Positions 24,869 to 35,262 of a stretch of 64,000 nt of DNA are shown here, one piece after another. The notes beneath the pieces are model-generated. The model worked only from the letters and a program-made list of their open reading frames with translations, had not been told where the DNA came from and made no database searches. How positions within the stretch are numbered: position 1 is the first letter of the stretch; every line of letters begins with the position of its first letter. Source of the stretch: Tetmemena sp. SeJ-2015 (taxonomy: Eukaryota; Ciliophora; Spirotrichea; Sporadotrichida; Oxytrichidae); assembly GCA_027382625.1 (NCBI GenBank), contig JAJKFJ010021883.1:142896-206895 (forward strand), given 5' to 3'. The translations under genes were made by a program, and so were the position numbers.

Positions 24869-27398
24869 TCATGCTTCTGGCTTTATTAAATCATGGCACT
24901 CTATTAATGGCCCTCTCCAAATGAATATTTCATCATTAGGATTGTTCTCATCCTCATTAGAATTCAAAGGTTTATTAAGTTACAAAGAATTTAGGGCTAT
25001 CTCAGCTTCCATAGACTAGCTGTCATTCATAATATAAATAGAAGACAATTCTTGGACTGCGGATACTGGAAGGTGCCTTAATTTTATTCGAGTTTATTTT
25101 GTGAGTTTGATGAGGCTGGTAGATTATTGATATCTTATTATATATTTACTAGCTATTTTTCCTCTTCTTAGATTGAATATTTATTAAGCATCACTTATGT
25201 GTCAACTGACATCGTCTCAAATCTTTCCTCCATTTTATCCTGAGCTTGAAAACTATTGCCCTCCAGATCTGAATCAGACCTCTTCCTGAAGATTTTAATT
25301 TCAAATTTAATCAATAAATGGTTATTAGATGTGATAAGATATGAGTTAAGAGGTCAGGTTTTCCAAGTTTGAGAGCGTTTTGAACTAATTCAGAGAGAGA
25401 TTGAGTTTGTAAATTCTGTTGGCTGAAGTGTCGACGATTAATATCTTTTTGGCTTTCAATCAGGAATTTCTCAAGCAACTAGGGCTGCACTTCTTACTTC
25501 TCAGTTACAACTTCATCAGGCTTTTTGCAGCTGCTTAACCAAGGATGTTAAAAAAAAGGTTACAACTTAATTTAACATAAAAATGGCTTAGGGCTTCTGT
25601 GGGGGTGAGTCTGAGATTTGGATCGATGTGAAGTAGCTGTTATATGAAATACACTATATATAAATTCAAATCTTAGGCTTCGGCAGAGAGTTTTTGCCAG
25701 GCTGGTGAACTACGATCGTAGTCTCCATTTTAAACCTTCTTGGTCAGGAGCGGTAAACTATAATAGTGAAATTAATTCAATTAAAGTCTTACGAGGTCTC
25801 GTAAAATGGAGGCTCTCCAAGCAGCAAGGTGTACACTATCGTTCCTGCTCCCCACATGTCTACGTTCTCACTAAATTGCAGAATTAAATTTCTTTATGGC
25901 ATACCTATATCGCTGACAAGCGAAATCAAAAACTCAAATCAGGATTAATTTTTAGGAAACTACGTTTTTATGAGTGAATGCATTTCAGGAGCAGTGTAAA
26001 TTGGAGTTCCAGTTTTTGTGAAAAGGGAATATTTGAATTTGCTATTTTTATTGGCGAAGGTACTATTTGATCCAAATATCATTAAATTTAATTAAGATAC
26101 AATTAATTTGATAAAAATATGTTTCTAATAGTTACTGGATGTGGGGTGAAGTAAGTATATTACGATATTTTTGAAAATTATCTTATTCTTTTTTAAAAAT
26201 AATTTTTATTCCTAACTAAATCAATAAAGATTGTATTTCTAAAAATTTGAGCTAAAATAAATTGTTCCTAATTCATTTAAACTATTACAATCTTTACTAA
26301 TTTTTGTGAGCAATTTTATTTTTATTGAGTAACCCTTTTAAAATATAGATGTATCTAGCTCTTGATAACTTTTTCTAATTTAGGTAAAATTAATTGCAAA
26401 AACCTTAAAGTTCTCTGCAAAGATATTCCCCTCCTAATAGTTGATTTTGAGAGAACATATTTGATTTTTAAGAGGGAGAGTTAGGGTTCAAGGATATCTC
26501 ACCTAAGCTCCTCTCTTGCAAGGAGGATATGTCTGACGCAGAGTTTTCCATTTCTCCAAGATCTAGCGAATGCATTCTACTTGTTCTTCTCTCTTCAACA
26601 ATATTTATATAGCAACTAGTTTTGAAACGTTAAAGTCCAGGATTTTAACTTGTGAAGTCTGCTGGTCTGTTATGAAAACATTGGTAGGATTTAAATCCCT
26701 GTGCACCACTCCGTTCATGTGCATGTACTCAACAGCAGATATCACTTGACTCATATATAACAACAAAGTAATGTGTGAATGCATGCTTAGTTGACTCATG
26801 ATAATTTTAGCTGGCTCCTCTTCTACAGGTCCTTGGTCTGAGACCAACTGTAAAACTTGGCACCCTTCGACCTTCTCCATCACTAAGTAGCCTCGACTTC
26901 GCAGAAACTCTGGAATATATTCTATCCCCTAGACAATATTTGGGTTGCCTTTTAGCTTTGAAAGTATTTTAAATTCTCTCTCAGCATGCAGGAACATCTC
27001 CTCGTCTTCACTACGGAATATCTTGACCGCATGATTTTGGAAAGTCACCTTGCATTTGCACTCTCTCACCACTGAATGTGTCCCCTGTAAAAATACTCCC
27101 AAAACCACACTTTAAAAATAAAGTTGCAATAAAGTTTCATTATGATCGTCTAATTAGCTTATTATTCTTGCAATATTAGGGCGAGAAAGGATAACTTAAT
27201 AGTGAATAGTTGCTGAAGGTGAATCTTTGATGATGATAATATTTAATAAAGGTATCAGGAGTATAATTTCACCACAAGAGCTAGCAATGAAATTTAAATT
27301 CAAATTCTTACCTCTCCGATGGGCTCTGCATCCTCATCGATATCATACTTTTCCCTAAAAGGACTGCTGTCTGAGGGCAGGGTGGTGTGTGACGCCAT
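24869..27398 (-). CDS. Protein kinase with DFN instead of DFG
   Basis: Minus strand from ATG 27396-27398 to TGA 24869-24871. Kinase landmarks in order: glycine loop IGEGTHSVVREC (split by an intron), VAIK-type lysine in NHAVKIF, ERE of helix C (HAEREFKILSKLKG), VVHRDLNPTNVFI, VKILDFNVSKLV, TKTGTPIYTAPEMHS and ENVDMWGAGTIVYTLLLGEP. The HRDLNPTN loop and catalytic Asp are intact, but the metal-binding DFG reads DFN. Two clean GT-AG introns (minus-strand sense) are at 27085-27311 and 25871-25963; a larger AT-rich break lies at about 26080-26500 within an extended activation loop. The C-terminal tail is acidic and Asn-rich. Substrates are unknown; it resembles the CAMK-like kinases abundant in ciliates. 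Confidence 0.9.
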
Positions 27399-28208
27399 AT
27401 CATTCAGGCCGCTATTTCCGCGAACATAAAAAAGGTCGCGTTGCCCGCAAATATTATATCTCAACTTTTAAGAAGAGCAACAAAAATAATCTCTCTTTTA
27501 TTATAAGGGGATGCAAGTTATTTGCTAGCTTGCCCTGATCAAATGATCCAGCTCCCTAAGTAAAGAATTATGCTTAAATCTATGCTCGCATTTATATAAG
27601 GACTTACGATGTTAACGATACCGTACTTGGGTATGCTCAGCTTATCTGACTTTTCTAAAGAACATAAACTTATACATAAACTCAAAGTCAGTTGCGGATG
27701 GAGTATTTTAGCTTATATAATTACACAAATTAAGGTATTTTTTATAATTAATTGAATGAGATATATATGTGATAAGTAGTATGTATAAATATGAAGATTA
27801 AAAATAAATTGAAATCCTTGATTAAAGTAAGAGTATTTTAGCTTGGAAATTTTTTAGAAATTAGTGTTAGATATATTTCGTCTGTTCTATATGGTTTGGC
27901 CTTTGGGAAGAGAGGAGGTTTGGATAATTCTACTTACAAGTTTGAAGCCTTTCTCTGAAGGCATTGATGCGCTTATTTTTAGGATTGAGAGATGAAAATG
28001 ACTCTACCATTTATTAGTATTTATTGCAATAATCAATTAATACTCTCTACAATGAATAAATATTAGTAATTGAATTTATTTATGAGCCAATTAAGCAGAT
28101 AGTATAATTATCAATTTGTTTAACTCTAACTAAGGCAAAGTATTCACTCTACTATCACCAATTAATCTGTATTTATTTTTACCTTTCATCTTCCTTCATT
28201 CATTTCAA
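27399..28208. other. Spacer without a recognisable gene
   Basis: About 800 bases between the start of the kinase gene (minus) and the next plus-strand gene. The first 80 bases are moderately GC-rich and would contain the kinase 5' leader and promoter; the rest is AT-rich with frequent TGA in all frames. I see no conserved protein segment, RNA gene or repeat. Confidence 0.6.
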
Positions 28209-28756
28209 ATGAAGATTGGAAACAATTCTTTGTCCCGGGGAGGAGGAGGCAATCCATCTACAATTATATTAACTAAGCATTTATTGTTTCTTATAAATCT
28301 ATCAGCCAAAACATAGAGCAGGCACTAACTCCCCAAAAGTACAGCAGCTTTTAGTTTCCCCATGGCTCCACTCCCGCAGCCAACAGCAAGTCCAACGGTT
28401 TGCAGTCGTCTGTGTTCTCAGCCAATTTCACTCCTAAACAAATATTTTAAAGTACAGCAGGCACCACAAAGATCAACCATCTCATTTAGACTTCTAATCT
28501 GCAAACTTCTTCTCATAAATAGGAAGACTCTGGGTAATAGAATAACAACCCAAACGCTTCTTACTTGCGCCAAAGTCAGAACTATGAGAGAAACAGTTTC
28601 CTAAAGCAGCAGTCTTCATCTAATATGGGACAGTCAAGGCAAGTCAATTTAAATGCAATTACTGCCACCAACTATCGAAGCTAGGGGTCTTAAGATACCT
28701 AAGCTAATCCTAATTATCACAGCGATGCCAAGAAAAACTTCCCCACGCTTAAGTGA
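28209..28756 (+). CDS. Small Gln/Ser/Asn-rich protein, unknown
   Basis: ATG 28209 starts MKIGNNSLSRGGGGNPST; after an AT-rich break at about 28265-28300 an open frame continues ISQNIEQALTPQKYSSF, then a polar Ser/Asn/Gln-rich chain (SNGLQSSVFSANFTPKQIF, NYERNSFLKQQSSSNMGQS) to TGA 28754-28756. Roughly 165 residues. No domain is recognised. Codon choice and the absence of TGA over 450 bases in this one frame support coding. Confidence 0.52.
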
Positions 28757-28824
28757 AATGGGATATCAAATTCTAATATAAACTCTTTATTTCTCCATTC
28801 AACAAAATTAGCTCACTTTATAAA

Positions 28825-29734
28825 ATGAGAGGGAAACATATATAAAGTTTATTTTGAGAAGGAATGAAAATATTAATTTTGAGAAGATTAATGAGGAGAA
28901 GCCGAAGCAAGTATTCAGGCCAGCAGGAGGGTTGTTCGACTGCTCGGGATGCTCTTAAAAAGATATTTTGTTTAAAGGGCCTTGCAATCTTTGCAAGTAC
29001 AAAGAAATGGCGGTCGAAGGATCCAAAAAGTACAATCAATTATAATTTCTTAGTTATCACTTTAACATGATAGGTTTAATTTGAAACATAGTCTTTGCTT
29101 TTTAAAATGCCAAATTATGAGTGAATGACGAAGGGAGGAAGAAGAAGTTGATGAATAGTATTGAGAGAAGGGAAACCAAGGAATTCAAAGACGATAAGAA
29201 AGAAATCTCTCTTTATTTTCCATTTAAATGCACGAGGTCTCGAAGGCTTTGGATTTAGACAACATGTACACTAAGAAATTTGGACTGCTTAAAAAAGCTT
29301 GCGTCTTACACTTCTATGGACGCTATAATGACGCCTTTGATGAAATTGCAAAGGCTGTGAAAATTATCCAAGATCAGAAAGAGATAGAGAAAAAGAAATA
29401 AGAACTGCTTGAAAAGAGATGGAGATTTAAGCTTGGACTTGATGATGGAGAAAATATTAGGTGTACGACTTAAACAAGTGCATTGAAGAAAACTATCTCA
29501 AATTCGAGCAATAAATTACTCAAATGCTGGAACAATCAGAATAAAGCCAAAGAAACTAAAGATGTGCCAAATTCAAAATAATGAAGAATTGCAAAAGAAA
29601 GGAAATGCCCATACGCTCACAATCCTATTGAATTAGATCTTATTCCTAATAGAAATTAAAATATGTGTATGTGCTGTGTTAGTTGGCAGCAATTTAAATT
29701 AAGAATAAATTTGAATTTAGATAAGGGAAAATGA
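28825..29734 (+). CDS. Cys-rich/TPR/Cys-His protein (short relative of the gene at 32353)
   Basis: Start taken at ATG 28825, with a one-base slip before 28863. Visible modules: FRPAGGLFDCSGCSQ followed by KGPCNLCKYKEMAVEG (four cysteines in two CxxC pairs), then a helical TPR-like stretch (MYTKKFGLLKKACVLHFYG, RYNDAFDEIAKAVKI), then ERKCPYAHNPIELDLIP, a CxxAHxxxEL motif resembling half of a CCCH finger. The same order of modules occurs in the larger gene 3.6 kb downstream. The TGA at 29732-29734 overlaps the ATG of the following frame (29731). AT-rich breaks lie near 29070-29230 and 29450-29590. The function is unknown. Confidence 0.58.
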
Positions 29735-31080
29735 ACATTGATAAGCACGACTCAGAGTCAGCTAGTTCTAGAAAAATATATAACCTCGCACCCCAATAAA
29801 GAATACTAGACAATTACGATCTCACTGCTTCGGGAGGAGTCAACAGATACGACTAATTATTCCATTCTATATTATATATCTACTAAGTCTTTGATTCCTA
29901 GGTTTCAAGACAGATCAATAAGGATATTTTTAAATTTTCAGAGCCATGAAAATTCTGTAGATTTCTCAACTAGAAACCATGGCTTAAACGAGCAGTACAG
30001 CAGTTCTCACAATCCCAAGCTAAACAAATCCCAAACAGAGATCGTTAAAATGACTTAATAAGTTTAATTCTCGACTCAAAAACAGGGTAACCAGGCCTTA
30101 AAGCAAATGAGATCGGGTTACTTGCAAGTAATAGACGAGAACATATCCTCAATTGGAGGAGTAACTACCTCTGCCAAGAAGAATGCTAGAGTATCTGGCT
30201 CAACGACTAACTTGCCCACATCTCAAAACTAGATCCTACACCTAAATCGGGTCAATGATCTCTCAGATGTCATAAGCTAGTCTAATAGACTAGAAGAGTC
30301 AGTCAAGGCCCCCAATCGAGATCCTAAGAGAATACCAGAACTCACAGACTACAAGTTTATAATAGCAATCCTTTATTATTCTACCTTTGCGATTTGCACT
30401 TCAAAAAATATGGAGTCTTCACAAGATAAAAAGAGGAACTCTTCAAGTTTTGGAAGAAGCATGTATCCGTTCATTATCGTATGCTCAATAAATCTCAGAA
30501 AAATCAGTTCGACCAATTCGGTTACTCTAAGCCACAAGTTGATGGACTTAACTAGAGTTCGATGATTCATAACACAGCCTTGGGCTAAAGCTTTTAGAGC
30601 AAACTAGGATATAAGGAGAATTTTGCAGACAATAATTTAGCTGATATGAAGAAGCAAACAGTCTACGACTAGTTTGAAAAACTTTATGAAGTGGATGTCA
30701 TATTTACTCTTCAGAAAGATCTAGAGGAGGAAGAAATTAAGTTTAGAGGTGATCAGCTTAAGCTTCTAAATTATTGAAATATTTAAAAGCGAGATCAAGA
30801 AGCCAGAGAACACAGAGATAAAACGATAAAGGAAATGGATTTGTCTTAGATTAGGTATATGCTTGACGCTTACTATCCTATTTTTAATTAATTATGATCA
30901 GGACTTACAAGAATACCATATCAAGCTTTTAGAGGAAGATCCTAAGCGTTAGCCAGAAAATTAGATTTCAGCAAACTGGACTAAGCAAAATACAAATGTC
31001 AGAGATTCGTTGAACCCAGTTGATAGCATAGATGAGGATAGAATTATCTAAGCAGAACATCTTATCCATTCTCGAAGAGG
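29731..31080 (+). CDS. Unknown charged protein
   Basis: ATG 29731 opens MNIDKHDSESASSRKIYNLA. After an AT-rich break near 29865-29940 the frame continues with polar sequence (NHGLNEQYSSSHNPKLNKSQ, RSGYLQVIDENISSIGGVTT), then a more ordered block FYLCDLHFKKYGVFTR, ELFKFWKKHVSVHYRMLNK, VYDQFEKLYEVDVIFTLQKD, and finally [19 protein letters not shown]. No known domain. No convincing TGA closes the last block before it meets the opposite-strand gene at about 31080, so the 3' end is approximate. Breaks lie near 30365, 30775 and 30880. Confidence 0.5.
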
Positions 31081-32310
31081 ATAAGTTTACAATCTTTGCA
31101 TTTATAGTAATTATCTTCTTTTTCATGTCAATATAATCAGAGACTTTATCGTTGATGAACTCTCTGAACTCTCTTTCCCTCTTTCTCTGATTAGTTAGCT
31201 CTTATTTGAGATAGTAGAGTTCCTTTCCATCTAAGACCTTGAATTTTTCGAGGAGTTCTTTCCCTTCTCCAATTTCTCTAACCTCTAATCCGGTCTTCTC
31301 TGCCCTATTTTTGCATTTATATTCCTCCTCATCATCGAAAAGATCGTACTCCTCTGGATATTTAAATACCTTATTCTCTTTGAACTCCTCTCTAATCAGC
31401 TTCTGTAACACTATATCGTGGGGGAACTTTTTCTTGAGGTCTAAAAGTATCCTGCCTCGCTCCCATTTGTCCTTAGGTTTGGCCAAACTTTTGATTCTAT
31501 CTTCTGGCTTTGATGCTAACTTCTGATGAAGCTCCTTGAGTTTCTTCTCTCCAAATACTTTCTTCTCTAATGTTTCTAGGTGCTTTTTCTTTTAAATACT
31601 CTACTCCTCAATAAAATAACATTATGCATGAACTTGAAAATTATATCCTCCATCTCTCTTTACTTCTGCAAGAGATTCTGTGCTTGTTGGAACTTCTCAT
31701 AGTACTGGATGATTTCCTCAGCTGAGTAGCAATTATAAATATAAGTAGATTCTTTGTTCCTCAAATGTGAGTTCATATTGAGGAGGCTTGTTCTGAGCCT
31801 TGATGCTGCTGTTTTGGACATCCTTGGCCTTCAAGGGAAGCCATTAAATCAAGCTGAGCAGCTTTTCCTTGGACTTCAACTATAAGTAGAAACCTAGGAG
31901 TGAGTAAGACTTAAACTGCCCATTCTTGTTTCTGAAGAGGAAGTAAATATTGAGTCTCTTCAGGAACCTCTCAGGTCTAAAGAAGTCATAAACTATCCTC
32001 TCAACTTGCTGCTCAGTGTAGGAGGTGATTAGATCATAGCTATACATTAATAAAAGCTTTGTTTATCTGAGCAGTTCTTATATTGAAGGAAAAGCTTCTA
32101 CGGCTCATTAAACAAATTACATTGACTTTTTAAAATTGAACATTAGTTAGACCTATCTCTCTTGACATTCTGAGCAATTTGAACATGAACTCTTTTTCTT
32201 TGAGAGTGTCTTTCTCAATCTTTAACTTCTCTTGATTCAATTGATCGTCACTTAGTTGTGGTTTCTTCGGCTCTTTTCTATCCTCATCTATCCTACTTTT
32301 CCTGATTCAT
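31080..32310 (-). CDS. Unknown charged, helical protein
   Basis: Minus strand, ATG at 32308-32310 (MNQEKQD...). A conserved-looking block follows: SYDLITSYTEQQVERIVYDF, FRPERFLKRLNIYFLFRNKN, SLLGFYLQLKSKEKLL, YSAEEIIQYYEKFQQAQNLL. A long Lys/Glu-rich helical region comes next (KPKDKWERGRILLDLKKKFP, EEYDLFDDEEEYKCKNRA, REFREFINDKVSDYID). No domain recognised. An AT-rich gap near 32040-32100 probably is an intron or IES, with frame slips near 31610 and 31760. The C-terminus converges on the plus-strand gene that ends near 31080, and I cannot fix either stop exactly. Confidence 0.6.
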
Positions 32311-32352
32311 GCTCTCAAATTATTTTGGCCATAGATTATTCAACTAATTTTT

Positions 32353-35135
32353 ATCTAGGCTATGAAAAAGAAGAGACTCCAAGGGCAGGAGGAAACCATG
32401 AGAGATTTCTTATCTAAGGTGTATCACAAACTGAAAGTAGATTTCAAAGAAATTATAGACTCTAGGTTCCCTCTTATATCCTACGGCCAAAAGAAAAGCA
32501 GCCAGACTTACAAGAAGTACTACACAAAATATTCTTCAATTTTTAAAGTCCTATCCTCACACTTTCAAGACTTTCTTCTTCAATCTAGTCAAGAGCTTTG
32601 TCAGAAATAAGAAAGGCCAATACAAGCGAGTAAAAAATCCACCTCCTGCCTTTATCCTTCCAGGTGGACGCAAGTGCCACATCCACGACTTTGGATGCCC
32701 TGAGGGTTGCTCTTTCGTCACTCTTAATAAGAAAGTAGTGCTGAGATTGCATTTATTGTTTAACTTCATTTATTTAGATCTCATCTGATTAGGAAAGCCT
32801 AAAGAGATCCTAAGTCTTTCCGCTCTAGAGTTTGGAGGAGAAGAGATTTTCAGAATGCACTCAAGAAAGTGTACATGACCTCCTCTGATGCCTAAAACTG
32901 CACCTTCGAGCCAGAAGCAGGTTCACTCAACAAAAACATAGAACAAGTCAAATAGGCAAACCCTAACTTACTTACTTTAAATTTGAGTTTGCTTCTAAAC
33001 TTGAATAGAGATGGATTCTTCGAGGAGCCTGAAGCTGATGCTTTCTTCACTAAGCTGGGCAAGAATTTTGAAAAGTCTCATCCTGAGGTGTACAAGGCGG
33101 GAGTTGTGAAGAGAGCTCGGCTGAAGTTTATGCATGGCAAATTTGAAGAAGCTATGAATGCTCTCTACGAGGGATTCAACATCGAAAGTTTGAAGAAGAG
33201 ATACGACCCTAACTACAAGATGATAATAATGTTTGTACTACATGAAGCGATTCTTTGCAGAGTCACTCCTCAAGAAGAAAAAGGAAAGAGAGGCCAAGGA
33301 GAAGGAAGAACAGGAAAAGAAGTAAGGAGTCAACTTCAGACAAAGAATCCAAATTAAATTAACTATTATACTATTATCACATTTAAGGACATTTTATAGG
33401 GAAATATTTTCTTAATATTTTGTTAAGAATGCAAAAAGAGGCACCTGAGAATTAGAAGAAGAGGCCAGAGGAAGACTTTGAAAATAAGAAGCTGCTACCA
33501 GTGTTTAGAGAGGCATTTGACTTGATTGAAGCCATTGAGAATAGAAAGAAGGAAGCGGAGAAGCAAATTAAGAAGGTAAGAACACAGCTGCACAAGTCAA
33601 AGAGACTCATGAGAGGATTCTCTCAGTTCAAGAGATCTCAAACCAGACTCGACCTCTAAAAGAATGAAGCATCCTTGTACAAGAGCATTAGAAAACATAC
33701 TCTAAACATCTTTATTATGTGCCCCTTGAAGGATAGATGCAACGCAGACAAGCGACCAAGATGGCCAACTTCAAACACCAAGTCCATCACTCAATTTGGA
33801 AACGAATATAATGTATTTTAAATGTCCTTTCGCTCATCACCCCATGGAGTTGAGATTCCCAGAGGAGATAGTCACCAAGCTCGCCTCTTCTTATCAAACT
33901 ATAAAGATGATCAACTAGAAGATTAATATCCACTATATGAAATAAAGCAACTTAGTTTGCTAATTTAGGAATTGATGATGGGTTTGAACTCCCATTGCCC
34001 ATAGAGTAGATTGACCCTGCTAAGGTTGACGAAAAATTCCTTCAGAAAATGGAGCTCTAAGGCACAGTCAAATTCAATTAAAATAGCAAGTTAATTTATG
34101 CTAACTCCGATATAATGAAAGCTTTTGCACAGTAAAAGACTTTATTAGATAACTGTTTTTTGAAATATATTTCATCTATAAACTAATCAATAGTATTATT
34201 ACATTTAATAGATTGTTGAGTTCCCCTGTCAGCTGTGAAGCTGTATTTGTATTTTTAGTACATAGAGCAGATCCACCCTCTGAAGAACGAGCAGTACTCC
34301 AAGCATGCCTACTTAAACAACAAAGTCATCCTAATAATTCTCAAATTTGAGGCAGCAATTGAGGACAAGTAAACAACCATCAAGAAAATGAAGAAGCAAG
34401 TAGAGAAGTTAGATGAAGAAGCAGATCTCATGGAAGCCATGGGAATGACTTCATCACCTGAACGCTCTCCCGAAAAGGGAGGAGCGGACTTTGAGGGAGC
34501 TGGAACCTAATCTATAAGATGTGCCCCACCCTCATTGAGAAGAAGTTCTGCCCACTTGCTAAGATACCCAAGTGCTAGCATGCTCACTCAGAGTATGAAC
34601 TGGAGCGCATGGCTCCTGGCTCTAAGATGTGTGAGAGAGTTCTTCAAAAGCAAAAGTGCCAACTCGCAAAAGAAATTAAATTATAGATAACATGATAGAT
34701 CTTATTCCTACTGAGACAAAGATGAAGAACCTGAATGGAGTTATAATGAGTCAGAGCGTTAAGATTAGGAATATGAAACCCATAGAGCCCTGGAAGCCTG
34801 CTAAATCTGGAGAGATAGAACACAGTAAGAATTTTTCATTTTTTTCTTATAATGTATTTAGCTTATCTTATACTTAAATTACTTAGAATTTATATTCAGG
34901 TTGCCATATCAAATTTAGGAATATAGTCACTTTTAGTTTTTAATTTATATATGTTTTCTATTAAATATATGTATGAAATAATTATCTGATGGATCTTGCA
35001 AGCAAAAAGCGAAAGAAAGGAGGAGAGGATGACGAGGATGAGGATTAAGATCAGTCAAAGCTGAAGGAGAAGAAAAAGAAAAGCATTTTCGAAAGAGAGA
35101 ACGTCTTCAGAAAGCCTTACGAGACTAACGAATGA
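32353..35135 (+). CDS. Cys-rich/TPR/CCCH-like protein, probably ciliary or cytoskeletal
   Basis: Starts MKKKRLQGQEETMRDFLSKV. Modules in order: a Cys/His-rich patch GGRKCHIHDFGCPEGCSF; a helical TPR-like region KAGVVKRARLKFMHGKFEEA followed by MNALYEGF; a coiled coil (FDLIEAIENRKKEAEKQIKK); MCPLKDRCNADKRP ... NECPFAHHPMELRFPEE; then MCPTLIEKKFCPLAKIPKCQ-HAHSEYELE; a short IDLIPTETKMKNLNG; and an acidic/basic tail ending RKPYETNE at TGA 35133-35135. The CPxAH...EL repeats look like unusual CCCH fingers. A similar module order at 28825 suggests a duplication. AT-rich breaks near 33350-33420, 33785-33810, 34150-34260 and 34830-34985 are IES or intron candidates. Function not known; the ciliary label comes only from its neighbour CFAP70. 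Confidence 0.7.
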
Positions 35136-35262
35136 TTACCCACGAACTTCAATTTTATCTTCTTGTCATATTTAATGCTTCTTCAAAGATTACACACACA
35201 GAAAGATAAATTATAGTTGTGATCATTATATTGAAGATTATAATAAATAATTCTTAATTAAA

